A stretch of DNA of 64,000 nt from Dyella solisilvae (GCF_003351225.1 NZ_QQSY01000001.1:496001-560000); one strand, 5' to 3'. Positions 54,368-64,000 are shown, counted from the first letter of the stretch. The notes: generated by a model from the letters alone, not told the origin. Program-made: numbers and translations.

Positions 54368-55597
54368 ATGAGTGCCGACACTCCGAACGCCACCGCTCAG
54401 CCGCGCAAACGGCGTGGCGTGATGATCGCGGCCATTGTCGGCGCCGTGCTGATCGCACTGATGGTGATCCACGTGATCACCGGCCAGAAGAGCAAGGCCG
54501 GTAACCCGCCGCAGGTGGTGAGCGTGGCCACCGCCACGCTGGGTGACATGCCGGTGATTCTCAGCGCACTGGGCACCGTCACGCCGATCGCCACGGTCAA
54601 CGTGCTGCCGCAGCTCAGCGGGTACCTCACCGCCGTGGGTTACCAGGAAGGCCAGGACGTCGCCAAGGGACAGTTCCTCGCACAGATCGACCCACGCCAG
54701 TTCGAGATCAACAAGCAGCAGGCGGAGGCGCAACTGGCCAAGGATCAGGCCAGCCTCGCCCAGGCCAGGGCCGACCTCGTGCGCTACACGCAACTGCACG
54801 AGCAGAACTCGATCGCCGAACAGATCTATGCGAACCAGAAGTTCACCGTGCAGCAGGGCGAAGCTGCGGTGAAGGCGGATCAGGCTGCGATCGCGCAGGC
54901 CGAACTGGACCTCATCTACTGCCATATCACGGCGCCGGTGGCCGGGCGCGTCGGATTGCGCCTGGTCGATCCCGGCAACTTCGTCACCCAGTCGAGCTCG
55001 CCGGGCATCGTCACCATCACCACCATGAAGCCGACCACGGTGCAATTCGCCGTGCCGCAGAACTCGCTGGGCCAGGTGCTGGAACGCGTCAACAGCGGCG
55101 CCACGCTGCCGGTGACTGTCTACAACAGCGACAACACCAAGGAGCTTGCCACCGGCACGCTGTTTGCGCTGAGCAACCAGATGGCCACCAGCACCGGCAC
55201 GGTGACGCTGCGCGCGAAGTTCGCCAATGACAACGAAATATTGTTCCCCAATGAGTTCGTCAATGCGCGGCTGCTGGTGGACACCATGCACAAAGCAGTG
55301 GTGGTGCCGACTCCGGCGGTGCTGAGCGGCGCGCCGGGCAACTATGTCTACCTGGTCAATGCCGACCAGACCGTCACCGTGCACAAGATCACTCCCGGCC
55401 CAAGCGACGGCCGGCGCACGGTGATCCTCGCCGGCCTCCAGGCCGGACAGCGCGTGGTGACCGATGGCATGGACCGGCTCAGCGACGGCGCCGCCATCCG
55501 CGTCGCCTCGCCCGCGCCAGCAGCGGCAAGCACCAGCGGCCATGCTGCGCCGGCGCAAACCCATGACAAGCACGCGCGCACCGCCAGCGCGTCCTGA
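54368..55597 (+). CDS. mdtA: RND efflux periplasmic adaptor, MdtA-like
   Basis: 409 residues from the ATG at 54368 (GGGAG seven bases upstream). One N-terminal membrane anchor (about 18-38), then lipoyl halves (PQLSGYLTAVGYQEGQDVAKGQFLAQIDPR and DLIYCHITAPVAGRVGLRLVDPGNFV) around a helical hairpin, beta-barrel and membrane-proximal domains; the C-terminal 30 residues are Ala/His/Thr-rich. MdtA couples the MdtB/MdtC pump to an outer-membrane channel. First gene of the mdtABC-outer-membrane-factor operon. The E. coli regulator BaeSR is not adjacent. Confidence 0.92.
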   Translation: MSADTPNATAQPRKRRGVMIAAIVGAVLIALMVIHVITGQKSKAGNPPQVVSVATATLGDMPVILSALGTVTPIATVNVLPQLSGYLTAVGYQEGQDVAKGQFLAQIDPRQFEINKQQAEAQLAKDQASLAQARADLVRYTQLHEQNSIAEQIYANQKFTVQQGEAAVKADQAAIAQAELDLIYCHITAPVAGRVGLRLVDPGNFVTQSSSPGIVTITTMKPTTVQFAVPQNSLGQVLERVNSGATLPVTVYNSDNTKELATGTLFALSNQMATSTGTVTLRAKFANDNEILFPNEFVNARLLVDTMHKAVVVPTPAVLSGAPGNYVYLVNADQTVTVHKITPGPSDGRRTVILAGLQAGQRVVTDGMDRLSDGAAIRVASPAPAAASTSGHAAPAQTHDKHARTASAS

Positions 55598-55618
55598 TCG
55601 AGCCGGGCGCGCGGACCG

Positions 55619-58600
55619 ATGAACATTTCCCGCCTGTTCGTGCTCAGGCCGGTGGCGACCTCGCTGTTGATGATCGCGCTGGTGCTGGTGGGCCTGGTGG
55701 CGATGCGATTCCTGCCGGTGTCGTCGCTGCCCAACGTCGACTACCCCACCATCCAGGTGCAGACCTTCTATCCCGGCGCCAGCCCCACCGTGATGGCGAC
55801 CACGGTCACCGCGCCACTGGAAGTCCAGCTGGGCCAGATCCCCGGCTTGCAGCAGATGACTTCGTACAGCTCGGCCGGCGCCTCGATCATCACCTTGCAG
55901 TTTGACCTCTCACTCAACCTCGACGTGGCCGAGCAGAACGTGCAGGAGGCCATCAACGCCGCCAACAGCCTGCTGCCCTCCGGCCTGCCGGCGCCGCCGA
56001 CTTACGCCAAGGTCAATCCGGCCGACCGGCCCATCCTCACCCTGGCGGTGTCGTCGCGCTCGATGTCGCTGCCGCAGTTGCAGGACGTGGCCAACAACCG
56101 CCTCGGTGCGAAGATCTCGCAGGTATCGGGCGTGGGCCTGGTCACGCCTGCAGGCGGCAATGTGCCGGCCATCCGCATCGAGGCGGACCCGAGGAAACTG
56201 GCCGGCTACGGCATCAACCTGGATGACCTGCGCACGCTGATCAACAACGTCAACGTCAGTCAGCCCAAGGGCAACATCGACGGCCCGGAACTGAATTACA
56301 CCATCAACGGCAACGACCAGATCCATGATCCGCAGGATTACCTGGATACGGTAATCGCCTACCAGAATGGCGCGCCGGTATTCCTTCGCGACGTGGCGCG
56401 CGTGAGCCAGTCCGCGCAGAACACCGAGCAAGGCGCCTGGTACAACCGCACCCAGGCGATCGTGCTCAACGTGCAGCGCCAACCGGGCGCCAACGTGATC
56501 GCCACGGTCGACAAGATCATGCAGGTGCTGCCCCAGCTCGAATCGACGCTGCCGGCGGGCATGCATGTCGAGGTGGTTTCCGACAGCACCGGCGTGATCC
56601 GCGCCTCGGTGTCGGACGCCGCCTTCGAGCTGATCCTTGCGGTGGTGCTGGTGGTGCTGGTGATCTTCGTGTTTCTGCGCAACCTGCCGGCGACGGTCAT
56701 CCCCAGCATCTCGGTGCCGGTCTCGCTGGTCGGCACGCTGGCGCTGATGTACCAGCTCAATTATTCGATCGACAACCTGTCGCTCATGGCGCTGATCATC
56801 GCCACCGGTTTCGTGGTGGACGATTCGATCGTGATGATCGAGAACGTGGTGCGCTACCTCGAGGAAGGCAAGCCACCACTCGAGGCGGCGCTGGTGGGAG
56901 CCGGCCAGATCGGCTTCACCATCCTCTCGCTGACCGTGTCGCTGATCGCGGTGCTGATCCCGCTGCTGTTCATGGGCGGGGTGATCGGCCGACTGTTCAG
57001 CGAATTCGCGGTGACGCTCGCCGTGACCATCGTGTTGTCGGCGGTGGTTTCACTCACCCTGGTGCCGATGCTGTGCGCGCGCCTGCTGCGCGCCAAATCC
57101 GAGCGCCATCCCAGCCGCTTCGAACAGATCAGCGAGCGCCTGTTCGACCAGACGCTGGCCGCATACAAGCGCGGCCTTTCCTATGTGATGGCGCACCAGA
57201 CCGCCACCCTGCTGGTGTTCATGCTGACCCTGGCGCTGACCATCGTGCTGTACGTGGTGATCCCGAAGGGCCTGTTCCCGGTGCAGGACGTGGGCGTGAT
57301 CCAGGGCATCAGCGTGGCCGACAACTCGGTCTCCTATGCCGCCATGGTCGATCGCCAGGCGGCGTTGGCCGAAGCCATCCTGAAGGACCCCGACGTCACC
57401 AGCCTCACTTCCTATGTCGGCATCGATGGCACCAACACCACCCTCAACAACGGTCGCTTCCTGATCAACCTGAAGGCCCGCGACGACCGCTCGTCGACCG
57501 CCGGCGAAATCGCCCGACGCCTGCAGGAGGAAGCGGCCAGCGTGCCCGGCATCAAGCTGTACCTGCGGCCGGAGCAGGACCTCACGCTGGATACCACCAT
57601 CTCGCCGAACCAGTACCAGTTTGTGCTTCGGGGTCCCAGCCAGCAGGCTTTCTCGCAATACGTGCCAGAGCTGACCGCACGACTGAAGCAGATCCACTCG
57701 ATCACCGACGTGACCAGCGACCTCAACAACGATGGTCTCGCCGTCAACATCGAGGTGAACCGCCAGCTGGCCGCGCGCTACGGCATCACCGCGGCCACCA
57801 TCGACAACGCGCTGTACGACGCGCTCGGCCAGCGCATTGTCTCCACCATCTTCGAACAGGCCAGCCAGTACCGGGTGATCCTGGTAGCGCAGCCGGAAAG
57901 CCTGCCGACAATAGATTCGCTGGGCGACCTCTACCTGCCCAGCCAGACCTCGACCTCAGGCCAGGTACCGCTGAAGGGCATCGCCACACTCAAAGTCACC
58001 AAGTCGCCGCTGGTGATCAGTCATCTCGCCCAGTTTCCGGCAGTGACGGTGTCCTTCAACCTCGCCAAGGATGCCTCGCTGAGCAAGGCAGTGAAGGAGG
58101 TCGAACAGGTCGAGCAGGCGATCCACCTGCCTTCCTCGATCACTTCCTCATTCCAGGGCGCCGCGCAGGCCTTCCGTGATTCGCTGGCCAGCGAGGTCTA
58201 TCTGCTGATCGCCGCGCTGGTGGCGGTGTACATCGTGCTGGGTGTGCTCTACGAGAGCTTCATCCATCCGCTGACGATCCTGTCCACCTTGCCATCGGCC
58301 GGTATTGGCGCGTTGCTGTCGCTGATGATTGCCGGCAGCGACCTGGACGTGATCGGCATCATCGGCATCGTGCTGCTGATCGGCATCGTGAAGAAGAACG
58401 CGATCATGATCGTGGACTTCGCCCTGGAGGCGGAGCGGGTCGAGGGCAAACCGGCCGAGGAGGCGATCTTCGAGGCGTCGCTGCTGCGCTTCCGCCCGAT
58501 ATTGATGACCACGCTGGCGGCCATGCTGGGCGCAATGCCGATGCTGCTCGGCACGGGCACCGGCTCGGAGCTGCGCCGTCCGCTCGGCCTTGCCATCATC

Positions 58601-58726
58601 GGCGGCCTCACCCTGAGCCAGGTGCTGACGCTGTTCACCACGCCGGTGATCTATCTGTTCTTTGACCGCCTGGCCCAGCGTGTGGGACGCAAGCAGGCCG
58701 GCCCGGCCACCGAGGGCGCGCCGTGA
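55619..58726 (+). CDS. mdtB: RND efflux pump subunit MdtB
   Basis: 1035 residues (E. coli 1040). Twelve helices with two large periplasmic loops; starts MNISRLFVLRPVATSLLMIALV and ends in the C-terminal bundle with SGIGALLSLMIAGSD-like and GIVKKNAIMIVDFALEAER, the family motif. Proton-relay Asp in TGFVVDDSIVMIENV (helix 4). MdtB and MdtC assemble as a B2C heterotrimer that exports bile salts, novobiocin and other drugs in E. coli. Starts 21 bases after mdtA and overlaps mdtC by GTGA. Confidence 0.95.
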   Translation: MNISRLFVLRPVATSLLMIALVLVGLVAMRFLPVSSLPNVDYPTIQVQTFYPGASPTVMATTVTAPLEVQLGQIPGLQQMTSYSSAGASIITLQFDLSLNLDVAEQNVQEAINAANSLLPSGLPAPPTYAKVNPADRPILTLAVSSRSMSLPQLQDVANNRLGAKISQVSGVGLVTPAGGNVPAIRIEADPRKLAGYGINLDDLRTLINNVNVSQPKGNIDGPELNYTINGNDQIHDPQDYLDTVIAYQNGAPVFLRDVARVSQSAQNTEQGAWYNRTQAIVLNVQRQPGANVIATVDKIMQVLPQLESTLPAGMHVEVVSDSTGVIRASVSDAAFELILAVVLVVLVIFVFLRNLPATVIPSISVPVSLVGTLALMYQLNYSIDNLSLMALIIATGFVVDDSIVMIENVVRYLEEGKPPLEAALVGAGQIGFTILSLTVSLIAVLIPLLFMGGVIGRLFSEFAVTLAVTIVLSAVVSLTLVPMLCARLLRAKSERHPSRFEQISERLFDQTLAAYKRGLSYVMAHQTATLLVFMLTLALTIVLYVVIPKGLFPVQDVGVIQGISVADNSVSYAAMVDRQAALAEAILKDPDVTSLTSYVGIDGTNTTLNNGRFLINLKARDDRSSTAGEIARRLQEEAASVPGIKLYLRPEQDLTLDTTISPNQYQFVLRGPSQQAFSQYVPELTARLKQIHSITDVTSDLNNDGLAVNIEVNRQLAARYGITAATIDNALYDALGQRIVSTIFEQASQYRVILVAQPESLPTIDSLGDLYLPSQTSTSGQVPLKGIATLKVTKSPLVISHLAQFPAVTVSFNLAKDASLSKAVKEVEQVEQAIHLPSSITSSFQGAAQAFRDSLASEVYLLIAALVAVYIVLGVLYESFIHPLTILSTLPSAGIGALLSLMIAGSDLDVIGIIGIVLLIGIVKKNAIMIVDFALEAERVEGKPAEEAIFEASLLRFRPILMTTLAAMLGAMPMLLGTGTGSELRRPLGLAIIGGLTLSQVLTLFTTPVIYLFFDRLAQRVGRKQAGPATEGAP

Positions 58727-61700
58727 ACATCCCCGGGCTGTTCATCCAGCGACCGGTGGCGACCACGCTGTTGGCCGCTGCGATCCTGCTATCGGGCCTG
58801 CTTGCCTACTTCCACCTGCCGGTGGCGCCGCTGCCCAATATCACCTTCCCGGTGGTGGTGGTGCAGGCGAGCATGGCCGGCGCCAGCCCCGAGATCATGG
58901 CCTCCACCGTGGCCGAACCGCTGGAACGCCGGTTGGGCACCATCGCCGACGTCACCGAGCTGACCTCGCAGAGCACCGTCGGCACCGCGATCATCGTGGT
59001 GCAGTTCGGCCTCAATCGCGACATCAACGGCGCTGCGCGTGACGTGCAGGCGGCGATCCAGGCCTCCCGCGCCGATCTGCCCACCACCCTGCGCAACAAT
59101 CCGACTTACCGCGAGTACAACCCTGCCGATTCGCCCATCATGGTGCTGGCGCTGACCTCGCATACGCTGACCCGCGCGCAGCTGTACGACTCGGCCAACT
59201 CGGTGATCCAGCAGCAGCTCTCGCAGGTGGATGGCGTGGGCCAGATCACCCTGGGCGGCAGCGCCCTGCCCTCGGTGCGCGTGGAGCTGGAACCGGACCA
59301 GCTCAACAGCTACGGGATCGGCCTGGAAGACACTCGCGCCGCCATCAGCGCCGCCAACGCCGACAGCGTCAAGGGCCATATCGACCAGAACGGCCAGCGC
59401 TTCGAGGTGCTATCCAACGACCAGATCAGCAAGGCCGCGCCCTATCGCGACCTGGTCATCGCCTACCGCGAAGGCGCGCCGGTGCTGTTGCGCGACGTGG
59501 CCCAGGTCGTGGACTCGGCCGAGAACATACGCAACGCCGGCCTCTACAACGGCCAGGACGCGGTGCTGGTGATCGTCTTTCCGCTGCCAGGAAGCAATAT
59601 CGTCAAGACCGTGTCGCAGATCCGCCACGTATTGCCGGCGATCGAAGCGACGCTGCCGCACAACGTGCATATCGGCATTGCGATCGATCGTTCGCAGTCA
59701 GTCAACGCCGCCGTCAACGACACCGAGCGCACTTTGGTGATGGCCATCGTGCTGGTGATCGGGGTGGTCTACATTTTCCTGCAGTCGCCCCGCGCCGTGC
59801 TGGTGCCGGCGGTGGCGCTGCCGCTTTCCATCGTCGGCACCTTCGGCCCGATGTACCTGATGGGACACAGCATCGACAACCTGTCGCTCATGGCGCTCAC
59901 GATTGGCACCGGTTTCGTGGTCGACGATGCGGTGGTGGTGCTGGAGAACATCGTGCGCCATGTGGAATCGGGCATGGAGGTGCATGAGGCCGCCATGGTC
60001 GGCAGCGCCGAAGTCAGCTTCACGGTGATCTCGATGAGCCTGTCGCTGATCGCGGTGTTCCTGCCGATCCTGCTGATGCCCGGCATCGTGGGCCTGTTGT
60101 TCCACGAGTTCGCGGTGACCCTGTCCACCGCCATCCTGCTGTCGCTGGTCATTTCACTCACCGTCACGCCCTGCATGGCGGCCCACGTGCTGAGCCGCCA
60201 GACCCTGCATTCGCGCGCTCGCTGGGCTGTGTGGTACGAGCGCCAGTTCGAGCGCTTCAAGCAGGCCTATTCGCGAACGCTGACTGCGGTGCTCGATCAC
60301 GCATTGCTGGTCATCCTGTTGCTGATCGGGCTGATGGTGGCCAATGTGTTCCTGGTCAGGCTGCTGCCGTCGACCTTCTTTCCGGAGCAGGACAACGGCA
60401 TCCTGATCGGACAGATCATCGCCGACCAGAGCATCTCCTTCCAGGCGATGGAGCAAAAGCTCGCGCAGCTGCAGTCCATCGTAAACAAGGACCCGGCCGT
60501 GGCCTCGGTGGCCGGCTTCACCGGCGGCCGCGCGCTCAACACCGCCAACGTGTACGTGGAACTCAAACCGCTGTCCCAGCGCCGACTGACGGCAGCGCAG
60601 GTAGTCGATCGGCTGCGTCCGAAACTCAACGCGGTCTCCGGCGCCAAGCTGTTCATGCAGGCCGCGCAGGACCTGCACATCGGCGGACGACAGTCGGCCG
60701 CGGAATACCAGTACACGCTCACCAGCGACGATCCGGATGCGCTGTACACCTGGGTGCCGCGGCTGCTGACCGCGCTGGGCAAGTACCGGACCGAGCTGGT
60801 CGACGTCAATTCCGACCTGCAGCAGAACGGCCTGCAGATCTACGTCAACCTCGATCGCCCCACCGCCGCCCGCTTCACCTTCGCACCCAACCAGATCGAC
60901 AACGTGCTCTACGACGCGTTCGGCCAGCGCACCGTGTCGACCATCTACAACGAGCTCAACCAGTACTACGTGGTGATGGAAGTGGCGCCGCGCTACTGGC
61001 AGTACCCGCAGATCATCGACCGCATGCACTTCAGCACCGCCGCCGGCAATCCCACCGGCACGCAGCAGACGCAGATGTCCAAGGCGCTGGTCAAGGGCGT
61101 TACTCCGGTGCTTGCGGTGAGTGGCGCCGCCGCCGAGGGCGAAAATACCAACGCGCTCAACGCCGACGCCGAGGCCAACCAACAGACCAACGCGATCTCC
61201 AACGCCAGAGGCGGCAGCTCCAGCGGCAGCGCGGACAGCACTGCGGCCGAGACCATGGTGCAGTTCCCGGCGATGGCCAACTACATCACCAACCACACGG
61301 CCACCCAGGTCAACCATCAGGGCGGGCTGGTCGCCGGCACGGTGTCCTTCAACCTGCCGCCCGGCGGTTCGCTCAGCAAGGCGCTGGCGGCGATCCAGCA
61401 AGCCGGGCAGGAAATCGGCATGCCAGCTTCCATTCATGGCGGCAGCGCCGGGGCCGCCCAGGTCTATGCGCAATCCATGTCCACCATGCCGCTGTTGATC
61501 CTGGCCGCGCTGGGGGCGGTGTACATCGTCTTGGGCATCCTCTACGAGAACACGGTGCACCCCATCACCATCCTGTCCACGCTGCCCTCGGCGGGCATCG
61601 GCGCCACGCTCGCGCTGCTGATCTTCGGCACACCGTTCTCGGTGATCGCGCTGATCGGCATCATCCTGCTGATCGGCATCGTCAAGAAAAACGCCATCAT

Positions 61701-62028
61701 GATGATTGACGTCGCCATCCACCTTCAGCGCGACGAACGTATGGCGCCGCACGACGCCATCCACCAGGCCGCCGTGGTCCGACTGCGGCCAATCATGATG
61801 ACCACCGCCGCCGCCGTGCTCGGCGCCGTTCCGCTGGCCATTGGCATCGGCCAGGGTGCATCGCTACGCCAGCCGCTGGGCATCACTGTGATGGGCGGCC
61901 TGATCCTCAGCCAGGTCTTCACCCTCTACACGACGCCGGTGATCTACCTCTACCTGGATCGTCTGCGCGCGCGGCTGGCCCGCTGGTCGCAGAGCCTGCC
62001 GTGGAATCGATCGGACGTACCCGCATGA
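58723..62028 (+). CDS. mdtC: RND efflux pump subunit MdtC with low-complexity insertion
   Basis: 1101 residues, about 75 longer than E. coli MdtC (1025), with a GTG start overlapping mdtB. The family pattern is intact: MNIPGLFIQRPVATTLLAAAI, TGFVVDDAVVVLENI with the relay Asp, GIVKKNAIMMIDVAIHLQRDE. The excess lies between about residues 770 and 863 of the second periplasmic loop, an Ala/Asn/Gln/Ser/Gly-rich stretch (for example NALNADAEANQQTNAIS and GGSSSGSADSTAAE) inserted before the conserved NHQGG segment. Otherwise a normal heterotrimer partner for MdtB. Overlaps the outer-membrane factor gene by ATGA. Confidence 0.94.
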   Translation: MNIPGLFIQRPVATTLLAAAILLSGLLAYFHLPVAPLPNITFPVVVVQASMAGASPEIMASTVAEPLERRLGTIADVTELTSQSTVGTAIIVVQFGLNRDINGAARDVQAAIQASRADLPTTLRNNPTYREYNPADSPIMVLALTSHTLTRAQLYDSANSVIQQQLSQVDGVGQITLGGSALPSVRVELEPDQLNSYGIGLEDTRAAISAANADSVKGHIDQNGQRFEVLSNDQISKAAPYRDLVIAYREGAPVLLRDVAQVVDSAENIRNAGLYNGQDAVLVIVFPLPGSNIVKTVSQIRHVLPAIEATLPHNVHIGIAIDRSQSVNAAVNDTERTLVMAIVLVIGVVYIFLQSPRAVLVPAVALPLSIVGTFGPMYLMGHSIDNLSLMALTIGTGFVVDDAVVVLENIVRHVESGMEVHEAAMVGSAEVSFTVISMSLSLIAVFLPILLMPGIVGLLFHEFAVTLSTAILLSLVISLTVTPCMAAHVLSRQTLHSRARWAVWYERQFERFKQAYSRTLTAVLDHALLVILLLIGLMVANVFLVRLLPSTFFPEQDNGILIGQIIADQSISFQAMEQKLAQLQSIVNKDPAVASVAGFTGGRALNTANVYVELKPLSQRRLTAAQVVDRLRPKLNAVSGAKLFMQAAQDLHIGGRQSAAEYQYTLTSDDPDALYTWVPRLLTALGKYRTELVDVNSDLQQNGLQIYVNLDRPTAARFTFAPNQIDNVLYDAFGQRTVSTIYNELNQYYVVMEVAPRYWQYPQIIDRMHFSTAAGNPTGTQQTQMSKALVKGVTPVLAVSGAAAEGENTNALNADAEANQQTNAISNARGGSSSGSADSTAAETMVQFPAMANYITNHTATQVNHQGGLVAGTVSFNLPPGGSLSKALAAIQQAGQEIGMPASIHGGSAGAAQVYAQSMSTMPLLILAALGAVYIVLGILYENTVHPITILSTLPSAGIGATLALLIFGTPFSVIALIGIILLIGIVKKNAIMMIDVAIHLQRDERMAPHDAIHQAAVVRLRPIMMTTAAAVLGAVPLAIGIGQGASLRQPLGITVMGGLILSQVFTLYTTPVIYLYLDRLRARLARWSQSLPWNRSDVPA

Positions 62029-63488
62029 ACATCCAGCCACTTCGCACCATCCTGGCCACTTCGCTCACGCTGCTGCTCGGCGCGTGCATGGTCGGGCCCG
62101 ACTACCACCGTCCCGACTCGCCGGCGCCGCCACAGTACAAGGAGCTGCCCGGCTGGGTCGCCGCCACGCCCGCCGCCGAAGCGCCGAAGGGCGATTGGTG
62201 GACGACTTTCAACGATCCGCTGCTCGATGAGCTTGAGCCGCAGGTGTCGGTGTCCAACCAGACCGTGCAGCAGGACTACGCCAATTACGAGGCGGCCATG
62301 GCCGAGGTGCAGGTGGCGCGCAGCAGCCTGTTCCCCACCATCGGCATCGCCGGTTCGGTCAGCAAGCAACGCAGTGCGGCGGGCAACGTCGGCAGCGGTG
62401 TGGAACACCTCAAGCCGGTGAGCACCTCCGGCTCGCTCGAGGGCAATGTGAGCTGGGCGCCGGACTTCTGGGGCAAGGTGCGGCGCACGGTGGAAGAGAG
62501 CAAGGCCAACGCCCAGGCCAGCGAGGCCACGCTGGCCAATGCCACGCTGGCCGAGCAGGTGGCGCTCGCCACGGCGGTGATCGACCTGCGCGTCACCGAC
62601 GCCAACATCGATCTGTTGCAGCGGACTGTCACCGAGTACCAGGAATACCTTCGCGTTGTCGCCAACCAGGACAAGGCCGGCACCGTGCCGCCTTCGGACG
62701 TGATCACCGCCCGCACGCAACTGGAAAATGCCCAATCCAGCCTGCTCGCGCTGGGCATCTCCCGCGCGCAATACGCGCATGCCATCGCCGTGCTGGTGGG
62801 CAAGACACCCGAGGAACTGGACATCCCCCACGACAGCAACCTGCCCAACCTGCCCTCCGTACCAGCGGGCGTACCGTCCACCTTGTTGCAGCGCCGCCCC
62901 GACATCGCCGTGGCCGAACGTGAGATGGCCGCGCAGAACGCGGCGATCGGCGTCGCGATCGCCGCCTACTATCCGTCCATTTCGTTGTCGGCCGCTGACG
63001 GCTTCGCGCAGTCGCCACTCTCAGGGCTGCTGCATGTGGCGAACCACGTGTGGTCGTTGGGCGCAGACGTCAGCCAGACCGTGTTCGACTTCGGCGCTCG
63101 GCACGGCCAGGTCGCCGCCGCCCGCGCCAACTACGAGGCCGCGGTCGCCAACTACCGCGGCACCGTGCTGACCGCGTTCAAGAACGTGGAGGATGACCTC
63201 TCGGGCCTCACCATCCTGTCCCAGCAGGCCGACGTGCTGGACTCGGCGGTACGCAACGCCACCCGAGGCGCCGAGATCGCCTTCAACGAATACAAGGCCG
63301 GCACCGTCGACTACACCACCGCCGCCATCGCCCAGACCACGCGGCTAAGCACCGAGGAAAGCGCGCTCAGCGTGCGCCAGCAGCGCCTGGTCGACACCGT
63401 GTCGCTGATCGGCGACCTCGGTGGCGGCTGGTCCGCCGCACAACTGGACGAAGCAACGCCCGTGGCGGCCAACGCGCCAGCGCACTGA
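62025..63488 (+). CDS. RND efflux outer-membrane factor lipoprotein (NodT/OprM type)
   Basis: 487 residues from the ATG overlapping the mdtC stop. Lipobox LLLGAC (Cys about 21), then the NodT family opening MVGPDYHRPDSPAP, two TolC-like repeats with long helices (ASEATLANATLAEQVALATAVIDLR) and the channel-lining second repeat (LLQRRPDIAVAEREMAAQNAAIGVAIAAYYPSISL). Forms a trimeric channel for the MdtABC pump. E. coli mdtABC lacks an outer-membrane gene and uses TolC; here it is encoded in the operon, as is usual outside the enterics. Confidence 0.94.
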   Translation: MNIQPLRTILATSLTLLLGACMVGPDYHRPDSPAPPQYKELPGWVAATPAAEAPKGDWWTTFNDPLLDELEPQVSVSNQTVQQDYANYEAAMAEVQVARSSLFPTIGIAGSVSKQRSAAGNVGSGVEHLKPVSTSGSLEGNVSWAPDFWGKVRRTVEESKANAQASEATLANATLAEQVALATAVIDLRVTDANIDLLQRTVTEYQEYLRVVANQDKAGTVPPSDVITARTQLENAQSSLLALGISRAQYAHAIAVLVGKTPEELDIPHDSNLPNLPSVPAGVPSTLLQRRPDIAVAEREMAAQNAAIGVAIAAYYPSISLSAADGFAQSPLSGLLHVANHVWSLGADVSQTVFDFGARHGQVAAARANYEAAVANYRGTVLTAFKNVEDDLSGLTILSQQADVLDSAVRNATRGAEIAFNEYKAGTVDYTTAAIAQTTRLSTEESALSVRQQRLVDTVSLIGDLGGGWSAAQLDEATPVAANAPAH

Positions 63489-63555
63489 CAACGCCGTCTG
63501 GCGTGCGTCGGGAGGGATTGGCACACTGCCTGCCTCGTTCCCTGCTGGCCTCGTC

Positions 63556-64000
63556 ATGTCGACTGCTCCCTTCGCCCTCTCCCCCATCGTCGCCGGACTT
63601 TGGCGCATCGTCGACTGGAGGCTCAGCGTCGCCGAACGCGTGCGCTGGATTGAGCAAGCTCTGGACTTGGGCATCACCACGTTTGACCACGCAGATATCT
63701 ACGGTGGCTACCAGGCCGAGGCGCAATTCGGCGAGGCGCTCAAGGCGGCGCCGTCGCTGCGCGCCCGCATGCAGCTGGCGACCAAGTGCGGCATCCGCCT
63801 GCGATCGCCGCAGCATGCCTACCGCATCAACTACTACGACAGCGCGCCGGCCTATGTACGCGCACAGGTCGAGCAGTCACTGCGCAACCTGCACACTGAG
63901 CAGCTCGATGTGGTGATGATTCACCGACCTGACTACCTGATGGACGCGGCCGCGCTGGCCGACACCTTCGCCACGCTCACCCGCGAAGGCAAGGTGGAGA
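63556..64000 (+). CDS. Aldo/keto reductase, N-terminal part (cut by window edge)
   Basis: First 148 residues of an open frame that runs off the right edge. AKR tetrad residues are in place: Asp and Tyr in TTFDHADIYGGY, Lys in QLATKCGI and His in VVMIHRPDY. The order and spacing are those of the YdhF-type reductases (ITTFDHADIYG, INYYDSAPAYVRAQVEQSLRNL). NADPH-dependent carbonyl reductase. It starts 67 bases after the efflux outer-membrane factor; whether it shares that transcript is unclear. Confidence 0.85.
   Translation, partial: MSTAPFALSPIVAGLWRIVDWRLSVAERVRWIEQALDLGITTFDHADIYGGYQAEAQFGEALKAAPSLRARMQLATKCGIRLRSPQHAYRINYYDSAPAYVRAQVEQSLRNLHTEQLDVVMIHRPDYLMDAAALADTFATLTREGKVE

Noticed and set aside
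1-64000. CRISPR arrays, insertion sequences, prophage or rRNA genes
   Set aside because: No direct-repeat/spacer pattern, transposase, phage structural gene or rRNA segment was found; all repeated elements are short palindromes or the single tandem duplication at 54284.

Overview
The window is GC-rich, densely coded chromosomal DNA of a gammaproteobacterium. Gene content (DUF1302/DUF1329 envelope proteins, an EvgS-type kinase, MdtABC with its own outer-membrane factor, class 2 pyrD, long-type murB, an alpha-amino acid ester hydrolase) and two families of short palindromic intergenic repeats fit the Xanthomonadales best, most likely a Rhodanobacteraceae relative (Dyella, Luteibacter, Rhodanobacter). 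That placement is inference; no rRNA is present. I see no phage, IS element, CRISPR array or rRNA.

Left region (1-17.9 kb): a split accessory locus. Leftward genes encode an MMPL/RND exporter (cut by the window edge), a YCF48-like periplasmic protein, a DUF1329 protein and a 895-residue MalT/LuxR ATPase regulator. Rightward are a universal stress protein fused to hemerythrin, a six-gene catabolic operon (MDR oxidoreductase, TauD-type dioxygenase, BKACE/DUF849, MFS carrier, alpha/beta hydrolase, DsbA/FrnE protein), then a DUF1302 outer-membrane protein and an acyl-CoA ligase. DUF1302, DUF1329, YCF48, RND, acyl-CoA ligase and a LuxR regulator sit together in pseudomonads; here the set is split around a catabolic operon. 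G8-tract dyads lie in the three main intergenic regions of the locus. This is the best candidate for an undescribed system: uptake or export, activation and cleavage of a hydrophobic or keto acid under MalT-type control.

Middle region (18-38 kb): a divergent EvgS/BvgS-like hybrid kinase and NarL-type response regulator; tRNA-Arg(CCT); an ALDH7-type dehydrogenase with its own terminator; a compact operon DUF4190-SDR-methyltransferase-pyrD-murB; a divergent Fsr-like MFS exporter and AraC regulator; ppk with a candidate Pho box; a YjbE-like secreted protein; a flavin reductase; a membrane diguanylate cyclase; a VOC protein; and an internally deleted AraC/GyrI-type regulator remnant.

Right region (38-64 kb): a secreted alpha-amino acid ester hydrolase; a tightly overlapping TetR-adaptor lipoprotein-ABC ATPase-ABC permease operon with an AT-rich operator and strong terminator; small secreted proteins (DUF3761-like, RcnB-like); a serine beta-lactamase-family hydrolase; a PAP2 phosphatase; an E1 alpha-beta fusion; nucleotidyltransferase-like and GNAT genes; glutaryl-CoA dehydrogenase; a DMT carrier; a complete MdtABC-plus-outer-membrane-factor efflux operon; and the start of an aldo/keto reductase cut by the right edge. 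Starts were chosen by Shine-Dalgarno spacing, signal peptides and overlap with neighbours; several differ from the longest open frame.
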